The notes under the pieces: model-generated
Seen by the model: only the letters and a program-made list of their open reading frames with translations
What the model was told of the DNA's origin: nothing
Databases searched by the model: none
DNA from: Saprospiraceae bacterium UBA6168
Lineage (GTDB): Bacteria; Bacteroidota; Bacteroidia; Chitinophagales; Saprospiraceae
Length of the DNA stretch: 47,851 nucleotides
Assembly: GCA_002435785.1 (NCBI GenBank)
Contig: DIUC01000036.1
Location: 1 to 47,851 of the forward strand
Direction of reading: 5' to 3'
Position numbers and translations under genes: made by a program
In this document: positions 15,499 to 23,963 of the stretch, piece by piece
Position numbering within the stretch: position 1 is the first letter of the stretch
How the letters are laid out: each line of letters starts with the position of its first letter

Positions 15499-16233
15499 TC
15501 AGTTCAACGGGGCCACAGCCGCCTCTTCCACGTCCCTGCGCAGGAGCAGCCCGGTCGCCACAGCGGCGATGACGGTTTTTGTTTCCGTATCGAGGTGGGG
15601 TTCTATCCACACCGTGCCTTTGTTGAGGGTGGAAACGGCGGCGACGACTTTCCCGTCCAAGCGGAATTCATGCCCGTAAATGGTGAGTTCCTTCAACCAA
15701 CCTGTTTGTCCTTTCAATCCTCTAATGGCCTGAATGTCAATGCGTTTTGCGCCGCTCTTGGCATAGCCTGCCGATGCCTCCTCCCGAAGGAAGTCGCCGT
15801 TGGGATTGTGGAGGATGAAGTCCCAGTTCGGGCGGTTTTCACCGAAGGAAATGTTTCCGGCAAAGAAGTTATCAATGTCAATCGGGACGCTGAAGTAGTC
15901 CCGCACCGTCATGATTTCCGTGCTCTTGAACTTGCTGATGCAGGCGATTTCCGCCTGTTGGCCGTCCGGGCCAAACTGCGTGAAGCTCAGTTTTTCCTTT
16001 GCACCCCGGAAGCGCACGACGAAGGGAACGTCGTAGCTTTTCGTCCAACCCCGGCGCACTTTGTCGGTTTTGAACTCACCGTAGCGGATGATTTGGCCGA
16101 TTTGAAGCCCCTGCCGCCCTTTTACGGGCATTGCCTTGGCTTCCAGCGTGGGGTCAATGGCAATTTCGGCGGGCTTACAGGAGAAGAGGCTCACCATGAA
16201 AATGAGCAATGGGAAAATTTGGATTGCTTTCAT
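15499..16233 (-). CDS. lipoprotein of unknown function
   Basis: A 244-residue protein whose N-terminus (MKAIQIFPLLIFMVSLFSC) is a lipoprotein signal with a lipobox ending at Cys19, so it should be lipid-anchored at the cell envelope. The mature part has no motif I recognise. It is strand-rich, with charged segments, and near the end has a hydrophobic piece TKTVIAAVATGLLLRR that could be a short membrane or buried helix. It is separated by 43 bases from the DHFR-like gene on the same strand and may be transcribed with it. Confidence 0.8.
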   Translation of the reverse strand: MKAIQIFPLLIFMVSLFSCKPAEIAIDPTLEAKAMPVKGRQGLQIGQIIRYGEFKTDKVRRGWTKSYDVPFVVRFRGAKEKLSFTQFGPDGQQAEIACISKFKSTEIMTVRDYFSVPIDIDNFFAGNISFGENRPNWDFILHNPNGDFLREEASAGYAKSGAKRIDIQAIRGLKGQTGWLKELTIYGHEFRLDGKVVAAVSTLNKGTVWIEPHLDTETKTVIAAVATGLLLRRDVEEAAVAPLN

Positions 16234-16276
16234 GCCTGTATTATTATTTTGATAAAAAATGGGGGTTCACTGGGCA

Positions 16277-16807
16277 TTATTTCACATAATGCAACTGAGC
16301 AAGCCCCATGTCAAACTGCTTGGTACTAATGAGTTTGAGCTTTAGTTCAGGTCGCCCATTTTTAAAGAGCGAAATGCCCTCCCCAAGCAATATTGGAATA
16401 ATGGAAATATAAAACTCGTCAATGAGGTCATGCCTTAATAATTCATGGACAATCTCAGCGCCGCCGTCCACGAAAATATGCTTTCCCTGCTTGGCTTTTA
16501 AGTCGGCAACAAGCGCTGGCAAACTGCCCGCATAAAACTTCACCGAACCGATGGGTTCTCTTGGCGTCCGGGTGATGATGTAGGCGTCCTTGTCGCTGTG
16601 TGGGAAATCAAAGCCCATGGAAAGTACCTTATCGTATGTTTTTCGTCCAACGATAACGGCGTCAACTGTGCTCACAAAATCGGCATAACCATAATCTTCG
16701 CCTTCCTTTTCAACGAGGGATAAAAACCCCAAATCATCATCGGGTTTGGCAATATAGCCGTCAAGGCTCATGGCGATATAAAGGATTATTTTACGTTCCA
16801 TATTCAT
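16277..16807 (-). CDS. dihydrofolate reductase family protein (RibD C-terminal type)
   Basis: A 176-residue cytoplasmic NADPH-binding protein of the RibD_C/DHFR-like superfamily. MSLDGYIAKPDDDLGFL at residues 13-29, VIVGRKTYDKVL near 50 and IFVDGGAEIVHELLRHDLIDEFYISIIPILLGEGI from about 112 follow the order seen in YwjB/YyaP-type proteins. These resemble the reductase half of RibD but are often not folate or riboflavin enzymes; their real substrates are mostly unknown. It overlaps the upstream acetyltransferase gene by 4 bases, so the two are translated together. Confidence 0.88.
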   Translation of the reverse strand: MNMERKIILYIAMSLDGYIAKPDDDLGFLSLVEKEGEDYGYADFVSTVDAVIVGRKTYDKVLSMGFDFPHSDKDAYIITRTPREPIGSVKFYAGSLPALVADLKAKQGKHIFVDGGAEIVHELLRHDLIDEFYISIIPILLGEGISLFKNGRPELKLKLISTKQFDMGLAQLHYVK

Positions 16808-17433
16808 GCGGTTTCGATTAATTGCTCAAATTTATTGGAGGTCAAATAGGGTAGATTTTTCGTCAATTTTTCGATGTTCCAATCCCACCATTTTATCTCC
16901 AATAATTTTTGGATGACATCATCGGCAAAGCGTTTTTTGATGAGCAGCGCCGGGTTTCCACCCACTATCGAATAAGGTTCCACATCTTTCACGACCGTGG
17001 AATTGGTGGCAATAATTGCCCCGTCGCCGATGGTCACGCCCGCCATGATGGTAGCGTTGTAGCCAATCCACACGTCGTTGCCGATGGTGATGTTCCCTTT
17101 ATGCGGATAGGATTTGCCGTCCATTGCATGTTCCCAACCATTGCCAAATATGGCGAACGGATAGGTAGAGAATGCATCGGTCAGGTGGTTCGCCCCGTTC
17201 ATGATGAATTTCACGTCGGAGGCTATCATGCAAAACTTTCCAATGATGAGTTTGTCGCCGATGAAGTCGAAATGGTATTTAACGTTTTTCTCGAAATTCT
17301 CGACGTTCTCAAAGTCATCGTAGTACGTGTAATCGCCAACGATGATGTTGGGGTTTTTAACCACATTTTTCAGGAAACAAAGCCTATCAATGCCTTCGAG
17401 TGGGAATTTTTTTTGGATGTCTGGTCCTGTCAT
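16804..17433 (-). CDS. Vat-family xenobiotic O-acetyltransferase
   Basis: A 209-residue left-handed beta-helix (hexapeptide) acetyltransferase that uses acetyl-CoA and forms trimers. It resembles the streptogramin A acetyltransferase (Vat) / CatB group: NPNIIVGDYTYYDD near residue 28, the catalytic-histidine segment MNGANHLTDAFSTYPF near 76, the helix coils IGNDVWIGYNATIMAGVTIG from about 117, SIVGGNPALLIKKRF near 157 and the C-terminal IKWWDWNIEKL. Chromosomal members of this family exist in many environmental bacteria, and acetylation of an antibiotic here is not proven. First gene of a coupled pair with the DHFR-like gene. Confidence 0.9.
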   Translation of the reverse strand: MTGPDIQKKFPLEGIDRLCFLKNVVKNPNIIVGDYTYYDDFENVENFEKNVKYHFDFIGDKLIIGKFCMIASDVKFIMNGANHLTDAFSTYPFAIFGNGWEHAMDGKSYPHKGNITIGNDVWIGYNATIMAGVTIGDGAIIATNSTVVKDVEPYSIVGGNPALLIKKRFADDVIQKLLEIKWWDWNIEKLTKNLPYLTSNKFEQLIETA

Positions 17434-17453
17434 GTGAGCTAAATTTTGGTGAA

Positions 17454-17487
17454 TAGACTTTCCGGGTTGTGAAGCCCGGAAAGTCTA
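17454..17487 (-). terminator. strong hairpin between two minus-strand genes
   Basis: A perfect 13-base stem (TAGACTTTCCGGG / CCCGGAAAGTCTA) with an 8-base loop. It sits after the 17.5 kb lipoprotein gene and before the acetyltransferase gene. There is no T run right after it on the minus strand, so it could also be a processing or insulating hairpin. Confidence 0.65.
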
Positions 17488-17535
17488 ATTTTTGCGGCTA
17501 AATTAAATGTTTCAGCCAATTCGAAGTGAATTACA

Positions 17536-17976
17536 TCAATCTCGCCGCTCGGTTTTTGCAACCACTTGCTTACCGTCTTGCGTGGTATTCCACTCCATTT
17601 TGTCAGAAGAAGTGAAGGTGATTTTCACGATTTCCGTTTCGCCATCTGCAATCATTTTCACCTCTTTCTTCGTTTCGTCCACCGTGTACTTGCCCGTGAT
17701 TTCCTCCTGTTCACCGTCAGCATAAGCGAGGTGCTGTTCAAAGTCGCCCTGAGCGCCTGTGAACGCTTTGAAAGTCACGGAGGCAGAATCAACGATAGTA
17801 CCCATGTACTCTGAAGTGCCTACTTTAAAGGAAGTGAAGTCCCAAGTACCCACGATTTTCGTCTTGATAGTAACGGGTGTGGCGTCGTCGTCCTTGTCGC
17901 AGGAAGTGAGTGTGAACATGCTGAAAGCACCGACCAGAAGGGTCAAAAGACTGATTTTCAAAAAATTCGTTTTCAT
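17536..17976 (-). CDS. lipocalin-like lipoprotein
   Basis: A 146-residue small lipoprotein. The signal ends in FTLTSCDKDDD, with Cys26 as the lipidation site and acidic residues after it, which in Bacteroidota often directs surface exposure. The mature domain begins KIVGTWDFTSFKVG and alternates short strands, the pattern of Bacteroidota lipocalin-like (DUF4923/lipocalin_4-type) proteins. Ligand unknown. Stand-alone gene with a hairpin after it. Confidence 0.8.
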   Translation of the reverse strand: MKTNFLKISLLTLLVGAFSMFTLTSCDKDDDATPVTIKTKIVGTWDFTSFKVGTSEYMGTIVDSASVTFKAFTGAQGDFEQHLAYADGEQEEITGKYTVDETKKEVKMIADGETEIVKITFTSSDKMEWNTTQDGKQVVAKTERRD

Positions 17977-18021
17977 AAATTTAGATAGTTTTAAGAAATG
18001 ATGATTGGATAAATTTGTGAT

Positions 18022-18076
18022 TTGTCATTTGTCATTGGTCATTGTGGTCATTGGTCATTGGTCATTGTGGTCATTT
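18022..18076. repeat. GGTCATT phrase repeat, second locus
   Basis: Seven to eight copies of GTCATT with TTG, GG or GTGG joiners, the same word as at 2143-2177. It lies in the gap between the lipocalin-like gene and the 18.4 kb gene; another partial unit is near 18170. Confidence 0.8.
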
Positions 18077-18143
18077 TTGCCCGTCCCGGTAAGGTCTGTT
18101 CCAGATTGCCGGGTGGGCAGTAAAGTTGGATTTCAGGTCTTGG

Positions 18144-18263
18144 TCAAAATTGGGGCTTCGGAGGTGAAAGTCCATTGGTCATTAGGAAGGCAATGGGTTT
18201 CAAAATCAGTTTTAATATCAGGGCGATAAAGTTAATCAGGACGGGTTTTCTTGCAAATTTCAT
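18144..18263 (-). CDS. possible 39-residue hydrophobic peptide
   Basis: An ATG-to-TGA frame of 40 codons on the minus strand. It starts MKFARKPVL and continues with a hydrophobic run INFIALILKLILKPIAFLM that could span a membrane, then a short polar tail. AAGG occurs some 19 bases before the ATG, too far for a normal ribosome site. Nothing similar is known to me. It may be chance, since the gap is otherwise repeat-rich. Confidence 0.25.
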   Translation of the reverse strand: MKFARKPVLINFIALILKLILKPIAFLMTNGLSPPKPQF

Positions 18264-18316
18264 GGTTGTTTTCTTTTACCTTAAGATTAAAATTAAAGAT
18301 AGCAGCGTAATAAGAA

Positions 18317-18341
18317 CCGGGGCGGCTCACCACCGCCCCGG
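18317..18341 (-). terminator. GC-rich hairpin after the 18.4 kb gene
   Basis: A perfect 9-base stem (CCGGGGCGG / CCGCCCCGG) with a 7-base loop, 21 bases past the stop. On the minus strand it is followed by a TTCTTATT stretch, consistent with termination. Confidence 0.7.
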
Positions 18342-18362
18342 GCCAATCGGGTGATGAAAAAA

Positions 18363-19718
18363 TTATTGTTTTACCAATTTGCCAGCATAGTATTTATCCG
18401 TTGACACGGCATATACCATGTAAATACCGGCAGGTAGCGCTGAAACATCGAGGATGACGGTGCCAGCCTGTCCATCGTGTTGTAGTACCATTCGCCCGGT
18501 CTGGTCGAATACCTGCACCGGACCATTTTCCTCCAAAGCGACCTGCAAGTATTGGGTTGTTGGGTTCGGGAACATGCGCAAAGCATTTACAGGCAATGGG
18601 TTATTGACCGAAGACGGTTGACCGCCATTGTAATAGTAGTATTTTCGGTCGGACAAGAAATAAGACCCGCCGCCGTCCCAGATATAAGTTTCTTCCAGCG
18701 CCAGCAGTTCGTCTTCGAGGTAGCTATATACCAATTGCTCACGGCTTTCACCTCCGCCCACTTCGTAATACCGGGTTTCCCGGAGGCTCATCCGCTGCAA
18801 GTCGTCATAGTCGTAAATAACGGTCTGCGTGTTCGCCCAGTCGTTGGCGGCTGCATCCCATTCAAAGCTCGTCACGATGCTATCTTGGGCGAAGGCGGTG
18901 TAGGTATATGCGTTTTGGCTTTGCGGCAGGAATTCGAAACCGTCAAACTCCAACGAGGTAGCCAGTTTGAGCAGGTGGTTTTCATATTCCATCACCACTT
19001 GATTGGCGGGAATTTCGAAGCCGCTATCCACCAAATAAGATTCAATAAGGGTGTTGTCGCCATTTACATCATACACATGCACATCTTTGAACTGCAAGGG
19101 CTGACCAAACACGTCTATAGTCGTCAGGCTTTCCGCAATGCGCCCCTCATCGTCGAAGCTATTGAGGATGGACATCAGCCGCTGCCAAACGTTCAGGTTG
19201 GCGTCCCAGGCATAGACGAAGACCGAATCCACGAGGTCGGGCGAATCGCCACGGGGAAAAATTTCGAGCCTGGAATCCAGCGTATATGCTTGTGCCGATG
19301 GGTCAAAAGCTTCGGACATGGTTTCCACCAGTCGCCCCAAGTCGTCGGTTATCACGGTATTTCGGTTCAATGGTTGCCAGTCATTGTTTTCGAAGTACCA
19401 TTCTATTTGCACCTCGGAGTCGCTGAGCGGGTGGGCGTGGGTCGTGCGGAAAATGGGCGTTGAATCGCTGACCGCATAATTGGTGAACGTCACCGTCGAG
19501 TCCAATTGCAATTCCGAATTGCGAGCATTCACGCCGACCTTTGCATTTGGCTGCGCCCAGTCTTCTGGAATCTCATATCCTGCTGCGCCCAGCATTTTAA
19601 TCATTGAGTGCGACCAGTTGGCCGAGGTGCGAGATACGCTTTGCGGCAGTGTTTTTTGAGCAAAAAGTTGGCTGATTGCCAGTGCCCAGCAAAGGGCAGG
19701 CATGAAAAGGTTTTTCAT
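18363..19718 (-). CDS. secreted protein with T9SS type A sorting domain
   Basis: A 451-residue exported protein. Signal peptide MKNLFMPALCWALAISQLFAQ, a long middle region of repeating strand patterns with many Y-x-Y and W residues (for example VEIQWYFENNDWQ-like and VYAWDANLNVWQ), and a C-terminal sorting domain beginning RMFPNPTTQY and ending YYAGKLVKQ. The middle resembles the imperfect repeat proteins common in Bacteroidota that read YDxxGRI..., that is, text-like repeats akin to RHS/YD motifs (FDDEGRIAES, TDDLGRLVET). No catalytic motif seen. Likely a surface or released structural protein. Confidence 0.85.
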   Translation of the reverse strand: MKNLFMPALCWALAISQLFAQKTLPQSVSRTSANWSHSMIKMLGAAGYEIPEDWAQPNAKVGVNARNSELQLDSTVTFTNYAVSDSTPIFRTTHAHPLSDSEVQIEWYFENNDWQPLNRNTVITDDLGRLVETMSEAFDPSAQAYTLDSRLEIFPRGDSPDLVDSVFVYAWDANLNVWQRLMSILNSFDDEGRIAESLTTIDVFGQPLQFKDVHVYDVNGDNTLIESYLVDSGFEIPANQVVMEYENHLLKLATSLEFDGFEFLPQSQNAYTYTAFAQDSIVTSFEWDAAANDWANTQTVIYDYDDLQRMSLRETRYYEVGGGESREQLVYSYLEDELLALEETYIWDGGGSYFLSDRKYYYYNGGQPSSVNNPLPVNALRMFPNPTTQYLQVALEENGPVQVFDQTGRMVLQHDGQAGTVILDVSALPAGIYMVYAVSTDKYYAGKLVKQ

Positions 19719-19996
19719 ATTCCTGTGAAATTTTAGTTGTTAAAATGTTGAGATAAAATGTGTGGGAAAAAGACCATGTAGTGGGTTTCTCCCCTTTTGT
19801 TTCCTACCAGACAACGCTATGGGGCGGTTCCCCTACAAGCCTGTCATTTTTTTTTGGGTTTTTATTTGGCGCTGTTTCGGTTCTTTTTGTTGACACAAAG
19901 ATAGGGTCGCCTCCCCCCGCCCTACAATCAACAGCCTCCCGAAACGCCCATTTCGGTGGATGAAACGGCAAGGTTGGAGGAGGAATCCCATCAGGT

Positions 19997-21136
19997 TTAT
20001 TTCATCATCGCATCCAAAAAGGACTTATCAGACCCATTGCCATTGTTTTTATACACGACGTAATAATTGCCAGTCTCCGTGTAAAAAAGCGTGTTGGTGT
20101 CAATGCCCACCAAGCCACCGCTGTGCCCAAAAGCAATGCCTGCCGAGGTGCGATAAAGGCTCAGGCCAAGCCCATACTCGCAGTCATAGTTGTCGCAGCC
20201 TTCGAGTTGGATGCTTTTCATGGCTTCGAGGGTTGCTGGTGCCAACAACTGCCCGGTCATCAGTGCCTGCAAGAACTTACCGATGTCCGTGGCTGTGCTG
20301 ACAATGCCGCCGTCGGCCTTTCCATCACCATCTGCACGGTCCCACCGACTGAGGTCAAGCAGCTTTCCATCCCCGTAAAGGTCGGCGTACCCTCGTGCGA
20401 CATTGCGGTCGTCACGCTGCTCGATATAGGTTTCTTTAAGTTGCAAGGGGGAGAAAACCAGTTCGTCGAGCGCTGCTTGGAGCGATTTGCCGGTGACTTC
20501 CTCCATGATTTGTCCCAACAGCAAATAGTTGGTGTTGCTGTAAGACCAAGCAGTGCCTGGCTCGAAGTGCAGTTTTTCTCCATATACATACTCCTCCAAC
20601 AGTTCGTCAATGCTCATGCGGTATATCCGCTCAGGGTCGTTGACGATGTTGAGCTTGTAGCGGAGGCTCTCGTTGGCAGGGTCGAAGATGCCAGACAAAT
20701 GTGCCAAAAGGTGGCGAACGGTGATTTTTTCTGACATCGGAATATTTCCCACGACCTTTGGCAGATGCGCCGACAATTTGTCTTCGAGTCCTAGTCTTCC
20801 CTGTTCCACCAAGCGTAGCACGGCTGCCGCCACGAAGGTTTTGGTAATGCTCCCGGTTCGGATGGGCGTATTGGTGCGCATTAGCGTTTGATGTTCCAAG
20901 TTGGAGCTTCCAGCCGCACCCACCCACAGTGGCTCGCCTTGTCGCTGAAGGAGCAAGACTGCGCCGGGCGCATTGTGCTTTATGCGGTAATCGTTCAGTA
21001 ATGCCTGGTATTCCGCATGGCGTGGGTGGTCATCGTAACTGATGCCCTCAGTGGGGTCAGGCTTGGGTATGGCGATGTCTTTTTCGCAGGATGTTGCTAA
21101 TAAAAGCAGGGCGATGAGAAGGATTGCGTTTTTCAT
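19997..21136 (-). CDS. serine hydrolase lipoprotein (class C beta-lactamase family)
   Basis: A 379-residue lipid-anchored enzyme. The lipoprotein signal ends LLLLATSC (Cys17). Catalytic motifs are SITK (SxxK, near residue 97), YSN (YxN, about residue 193) and HSG near the C-terminus (GHSGG). It is shaped like D-alanyl-D-alanine carboxypeptidase or esterase members of the family. The substrate is unknown. It lies 18 bases downstream of the outer-membrane-like protein at 21155-21742, so the two are probably one operon. A second family member is at 7654-8961, but that one is sent out by T9SS, not lipid-anchored. Confidence 0.92.
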   Translation of the reverse strand: MKNAILLIALLLLATSCEKDIAIPKPDPTEGISYDDHPRHAEYQALLNDYRIKHNAPGAVLLLQRQGEPLWVGAAGSSNLEHQTLMRTNTPIRTGSITKTFVAAAVLRLVEQGRLGLEDKLSAHLPKVVGNIPMSEKITVRHLLAHLSGIFDPANESLRYKLNIVNDPERIYRMSIDELLEEYVYGEKLHFEPGTAWSYSNTNYLLLGQIMEEVTGKSLQAALDELVFSPLQLKETYIEQRDDRNVARGYADLYGDGKLLDLSRWDRADGDGKADGGIVSTATDIGKFLQALMTGQLLAPATLEAMKSIQLEGCDNYDCEYGLGLSLYRTSAGIAFGHSGGLVGIDTNTLFYTETGNYYVVYKNNGNGSDKSFLDAMMK

Positions 21137-21154
21137 AAGTACTATTTTTTTTGA

Positions 21155-21742
21155 TTAAAAAGGATGGAGGCGGGTGCCCAAATGCAGCGCTTTGTGCGGC
21201 AATACAGGCGAGCTACCGTTGTTGAAAGGCATTTCTCCAAACATTTCGTAGCGGGAAAAAACGGTCACGTCGCCAAAGCGGTAACCCAACCCCACTCCAA
21301 GGGTCGGCATGACCTTGTGCATACGCTGGGAGCCGGGACGGAAGCCATTGCCATTGGGTTCGTAGCGGCGCAGGTCGGACACGAGGTGGAGATAGCCAGC
21401 CCCAATGGTAGCATCAGCGAAAAAATTGCCAACAAATTTGCGGTAGCCAAACTCCGTGCTGGCAAAAATGCCCTGGTGCAGCCCATCGTGGTGATAGTAA
21501 CCAAGCTGGAGCGTCTGCAGGGTTTGTCGTCCGCTGCTTTGCCGGTAGTAAAACTCTGTGCCGATGCGCACGCCCCAGTTCGGGTTTTTGAAGAAGCCAC
21601 TAAAATTGGGCAGGCTCACGGACTCTGAGAAAACGCTGATAGTGAGGGGCATTTTCATGCCTTTTCCGCCGTCTTGCGCAGCGAGCTTTAGCCTGGTGCC
21701 ACATAATAGTAGTAGAAACAACAGGAAATGGAATCTTTGCAT
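21155..21742 (-). CDS. putative outer membrane beta-barrel protein
   Basis: A 195-residue exported protein with a signal peptide ending near LKLAAQ. The mature region alternates aromatic and polar residues in short strands (GVRIGTEFYYRQSS, QLGYYHHDGLHQGIFASTEF, TLGVGLGYRFGDVTVFSRYE) and ends with HLGTRLHPF, a terminal strand with aromatic end as expected of small beta barrels. No family name recognised. First gene of a two-gene unit with the serine hydrolase downstream. Confidence 0.75.
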   Translation of the reverse strand: MQRFHFLLFLLLLCGTRLKLAAQDGGKGMKMPLTISVFSESVSLPNFSGFFKNPNWGVRIGTEFYYRQSSGRQTLQTLQLGYYHHDGLHQGIFASTEFGYRKFVGNFFADATIGAGYLHLVSDLRRYEPNGNGFRPGSQRMHKVMPTLGVGLGYRFGDVTVFSRYEMFGEMPFNNGSSPVLPHKALHLGTRLHPF

Positions 21743-21960
21743 TGGTGGATGATTTGATTAATGAATGATTGATGGGGCAAAAATGAGGGTGAGTGGGTCA
21801 GGAATGCAAAGGCAAATGCCCTAAAACGGCGGAGATTTGGAATGAGGCTGGCATAAAACAGTTTGAATGGGAGATGGTATCCAATAAAGCCTTCAAACCG
21901 ATTTCACACTCGAAATAAGTCGGTTTAATCCCAATTTTGGATGTTCCGGGTGTCTGCTTA

Positions 21961-21991
21961 TTGAAAATAAAAGGCACAAGGCATTACTTTG
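21961..21991 (+). promoter_or_regulatory. candidate promoter of the LytS/LytTR operon
   Basis: TTG at 21961-21963 and TTACTTTG at 21984-21991, with a 20-base spacer; the -7 part has one mismatch to TAnnTTTG. It lies 19 bases before the kinase start codon. Confidence 0.4.
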
Positions 21992-22010
21992 CTGCTTCAT
22001 CTTTATTTAA

Positions 22011-23036
22011 ATGGAAAAAAAATACCAGTGGGCGATTTTGTTAGCAGGTGTGCTGTTGTTGATGGTTTCCAATTCCATCAATTACGGTTCTTCAGAGAAC
22101 ATGGATATACTCCAGCTTCTTTGCTACCTGTTATTGCTGGGCCTGGGGTTAGTCGTGCAATTCTCCGCAGTCTTGGCCATTGGGAAGTGGAAGCAGCGCC
22201 AAATGCCAGGGCTTTCCCGCACTTCCCGGCGAATTCTTCAAGCATTTATGGTGACCGTGCCGACCCTTGCACTGTTGAATACGCTGACCGATTTTGGACT
22301 CGCCCAGTTTTCAAGTCACCCCGTTTATGATTTCAACTGGAAAATCACGTTGCTCAACCTGACCCAAGCAGCGGTTACCTCGATTTTTATCCTTGGGCTT
22401 TCGGAGGCGTTTTACTACAACGAACTGTTGCGTAATTCAGAAAAGGAAAAAGAAGAACTTCAGCGCATCAACCTACATGCCCAATATGACAGCCTCAAGC
22501 AACAAGTCAGCCCCCATTTCCTGTTCAATAGCCTTAACACCCTCAGTTCCCTTATCAATATAGACCCCAAAAAGGCAGATAGGTTCGTGGAAGAATTGAG
22601 CCAGGTCTATCGCTACCTGCTGCAAAGCAACCAACAGGGATTGACCACGCTGCGCAAGGAACTGGAGTTTATAAAGTCATATCTACACCTGTTAAAGACC
22701 CGCTTCGGTGATGCATTATTGGTGGATGTGGCGGTAGATGAGGCTGCCCAGCAATATATGATTGCCCCACTTACCCTTCAGCTCTTGGTAGAAAATGCGG
22801 TTAAGCACAACGAGGTTTCCGCTGCCCACCCACTTAAGCTACATATCTTCACGTTGGGCCGTGATCGCCTTGTGGTGAGCAACAACCTGCAACGGCGAAG
22901 CATCACTTTGCCTTCGGAGAAAGTAGGACTGGCGAACATCATTGCCCGGTATCGGCTGTTGAACCACCCGTTTGTGGAGGTGCGGGAAACAGCAGACGAA
23001 TTTTCGGTGGTGCTGCCGCTGATAGATAAAATCTAA
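22011..23036 (+). CDS. LytS/YehU-type sensor histidine kinase
   Basis: A 341-residue membrane sensor. Four hydrophobic segments fill residues 8-135, followed by a linker helix and the His_kinase domain: SPHFLFNSLNTLSSLI near residue 166 holds the phospho-acceptor histidine, and LLVENAVKHNE near 260 is the N-box of the ATPase domain. The usual G-box glycines are reduced to EKVGLANI, normal in this class. There is no periplasmic sensor domain, so the signal is probably sensed in the membrane. It is followed after 2 bases by its LytTR response regulator. Confidence 0.93.
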   Translation: MEKKYQWAILLAGVLLLMVSNSINYGSSENMDILQLLCYLLLLGLGLVVQFSAVLAIGKWKQRQMPGLSRTSRRILQAFMVTVPTLALLNTLTDFGLAQFSSHPVYDFNWKITLLNLTQAAVTSIFILGLSEAFYYNELLRNSEKEKEELQRINLHAQYDSLKQQVSPHFLFNSLNTLSSLINIDPKKADRFVEELSQVYRYLLQSNQQGLTTLRKELEFIKSYLHLLKTRFGDALLVDVAVDEAAQQYMIAPLTLQLLVENAVKHNEVSAAHPLKLHIFTLGRDRLVVSNNLQRRSITLPSEKVGLANIIARYRLLNHPFVEVRETADEFSVVLPLIDKI

Positions 23037-23038
23037 AC

Positions 23039-23815
23039 ATGAAAGCTTTTATTATCGAAGACGAGTACCTTGGCTTGCAGCGGCTGTGCAAGTTGCTGAG
23101 CGAAGTGGAAGACGGCATTACCGTGCTTGGCCATGCCGAGAGCATTAAATCAGCCGTGCAATGGCTTCAAAACAACCCGGCGCCTGACCTGGTTTTTATG
23201 GACATCGAACTTGCCGACGGGCAATGTTTCGAGATTTTTAAACAGGTGGAGGTGAGGTCACCCATTGTTTTCACGACCTCCTATGACGAGTACGCCCTTC
23301 AAGCTTTCAAGGTAAACAGTATTGACTATCTATTAAAACCCATAAAAAAGGAAGAGCTGGAGGCAGCGCTTTCTAAATTTCGGCGGATGAAGGACCAATT
23401 CCAGCCCCCGGTCCTGCCAATGGACATCGAGAAATTAGTGCAAGAACTACGTCAAACACAGCAACCGAAAGCTTACCGCAAGCGGTTTTTGCTAAAGCAA
23501 GGGCAGCGATGGCTAAGCGTCGAGGTACCTGAAATTGCCTGGTTCATGGCGGATGGCAAGCTCTGTTTCCTGAAAACATGGGATAATCGCCGCCTGTTGG
23601 TGGATTACACGCTGGAGGAGCTTGGCGAAATGCTCGACCCGCTGGAATTTTGCCGGGTCAACCGCAGCTATATCGTCCATGTTAAAGCCGTTAAGTCCAT
23701 TGACACCTATTTTGGTGGCAAACTCATCCTCCAACTTTCCCCCAAAACGGAGGCGAACGACGTGGTGGTAAGTAAGGAGAAAGCAACTGACTTCAAGCAG
23801 TGGATGGGCAAATGA
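23039..23815 (+). CDS. LytTR-family response regulator
   Basis: A 258-residue DNA-binding regulator. The receiver domain (residues 1-118) has the acidic pocket IIEDE at 5-9, the phospho-acceptor in LVFMDIEL near residue 54, and the switch lysine in IDYLLKPIKKEEL. The C-terminal LytTR domain (about 150-257) has FCRVNRSYIVHVKAVKSID, its typical DNA-contact strand. Partner of the kinase immediately upstream. The target genes are not evident; the folE gene follows 148 bases later in the same direction. Confidence 0.95.
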   Translation: MKAFIIEDEYLGLQRLCKLLSEVEDGITVLGHAESIKSAVQWLQNNPAPDLVFMDIELADGQCFEIFKQVEVRSPIVFTTSYDEYALQAFKVNSIDYLLKPIKKEELEAALSKFRRMKDQFQPPVLPMDIEKLVQELRQTQQPKAYRKRFLLKQGQRWLSVEVPEIAWFMADGKLCFLKTWDNRRLLVDYTLEELGEMLDPLEFCRVNRSYIVHVKAVKSIDTYFGGKLILQLSPKTEANDVVVSKEKATDFKQWMGK

Positions 23816-23963
23816 GTTGTGCAGGTGAAAGCAATTGGTGAGGGTAGGTTTTGATTCGTTGTTTAACTCATTTTGAAAAATGCTTAAACAATAAATGAGA
23901 ATGCTGGTTTGGTTGCTGTAAGATTTCAAAACAGTTTTTCAACAAAACATTCAATCCTTTATC

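Noticed and set aside
16804..17433. Claim of a clinical resistance gene
   Set aside because: Sequence is Vat-like, but activity and transfer cannot be judged; no mobile element is adjacent.
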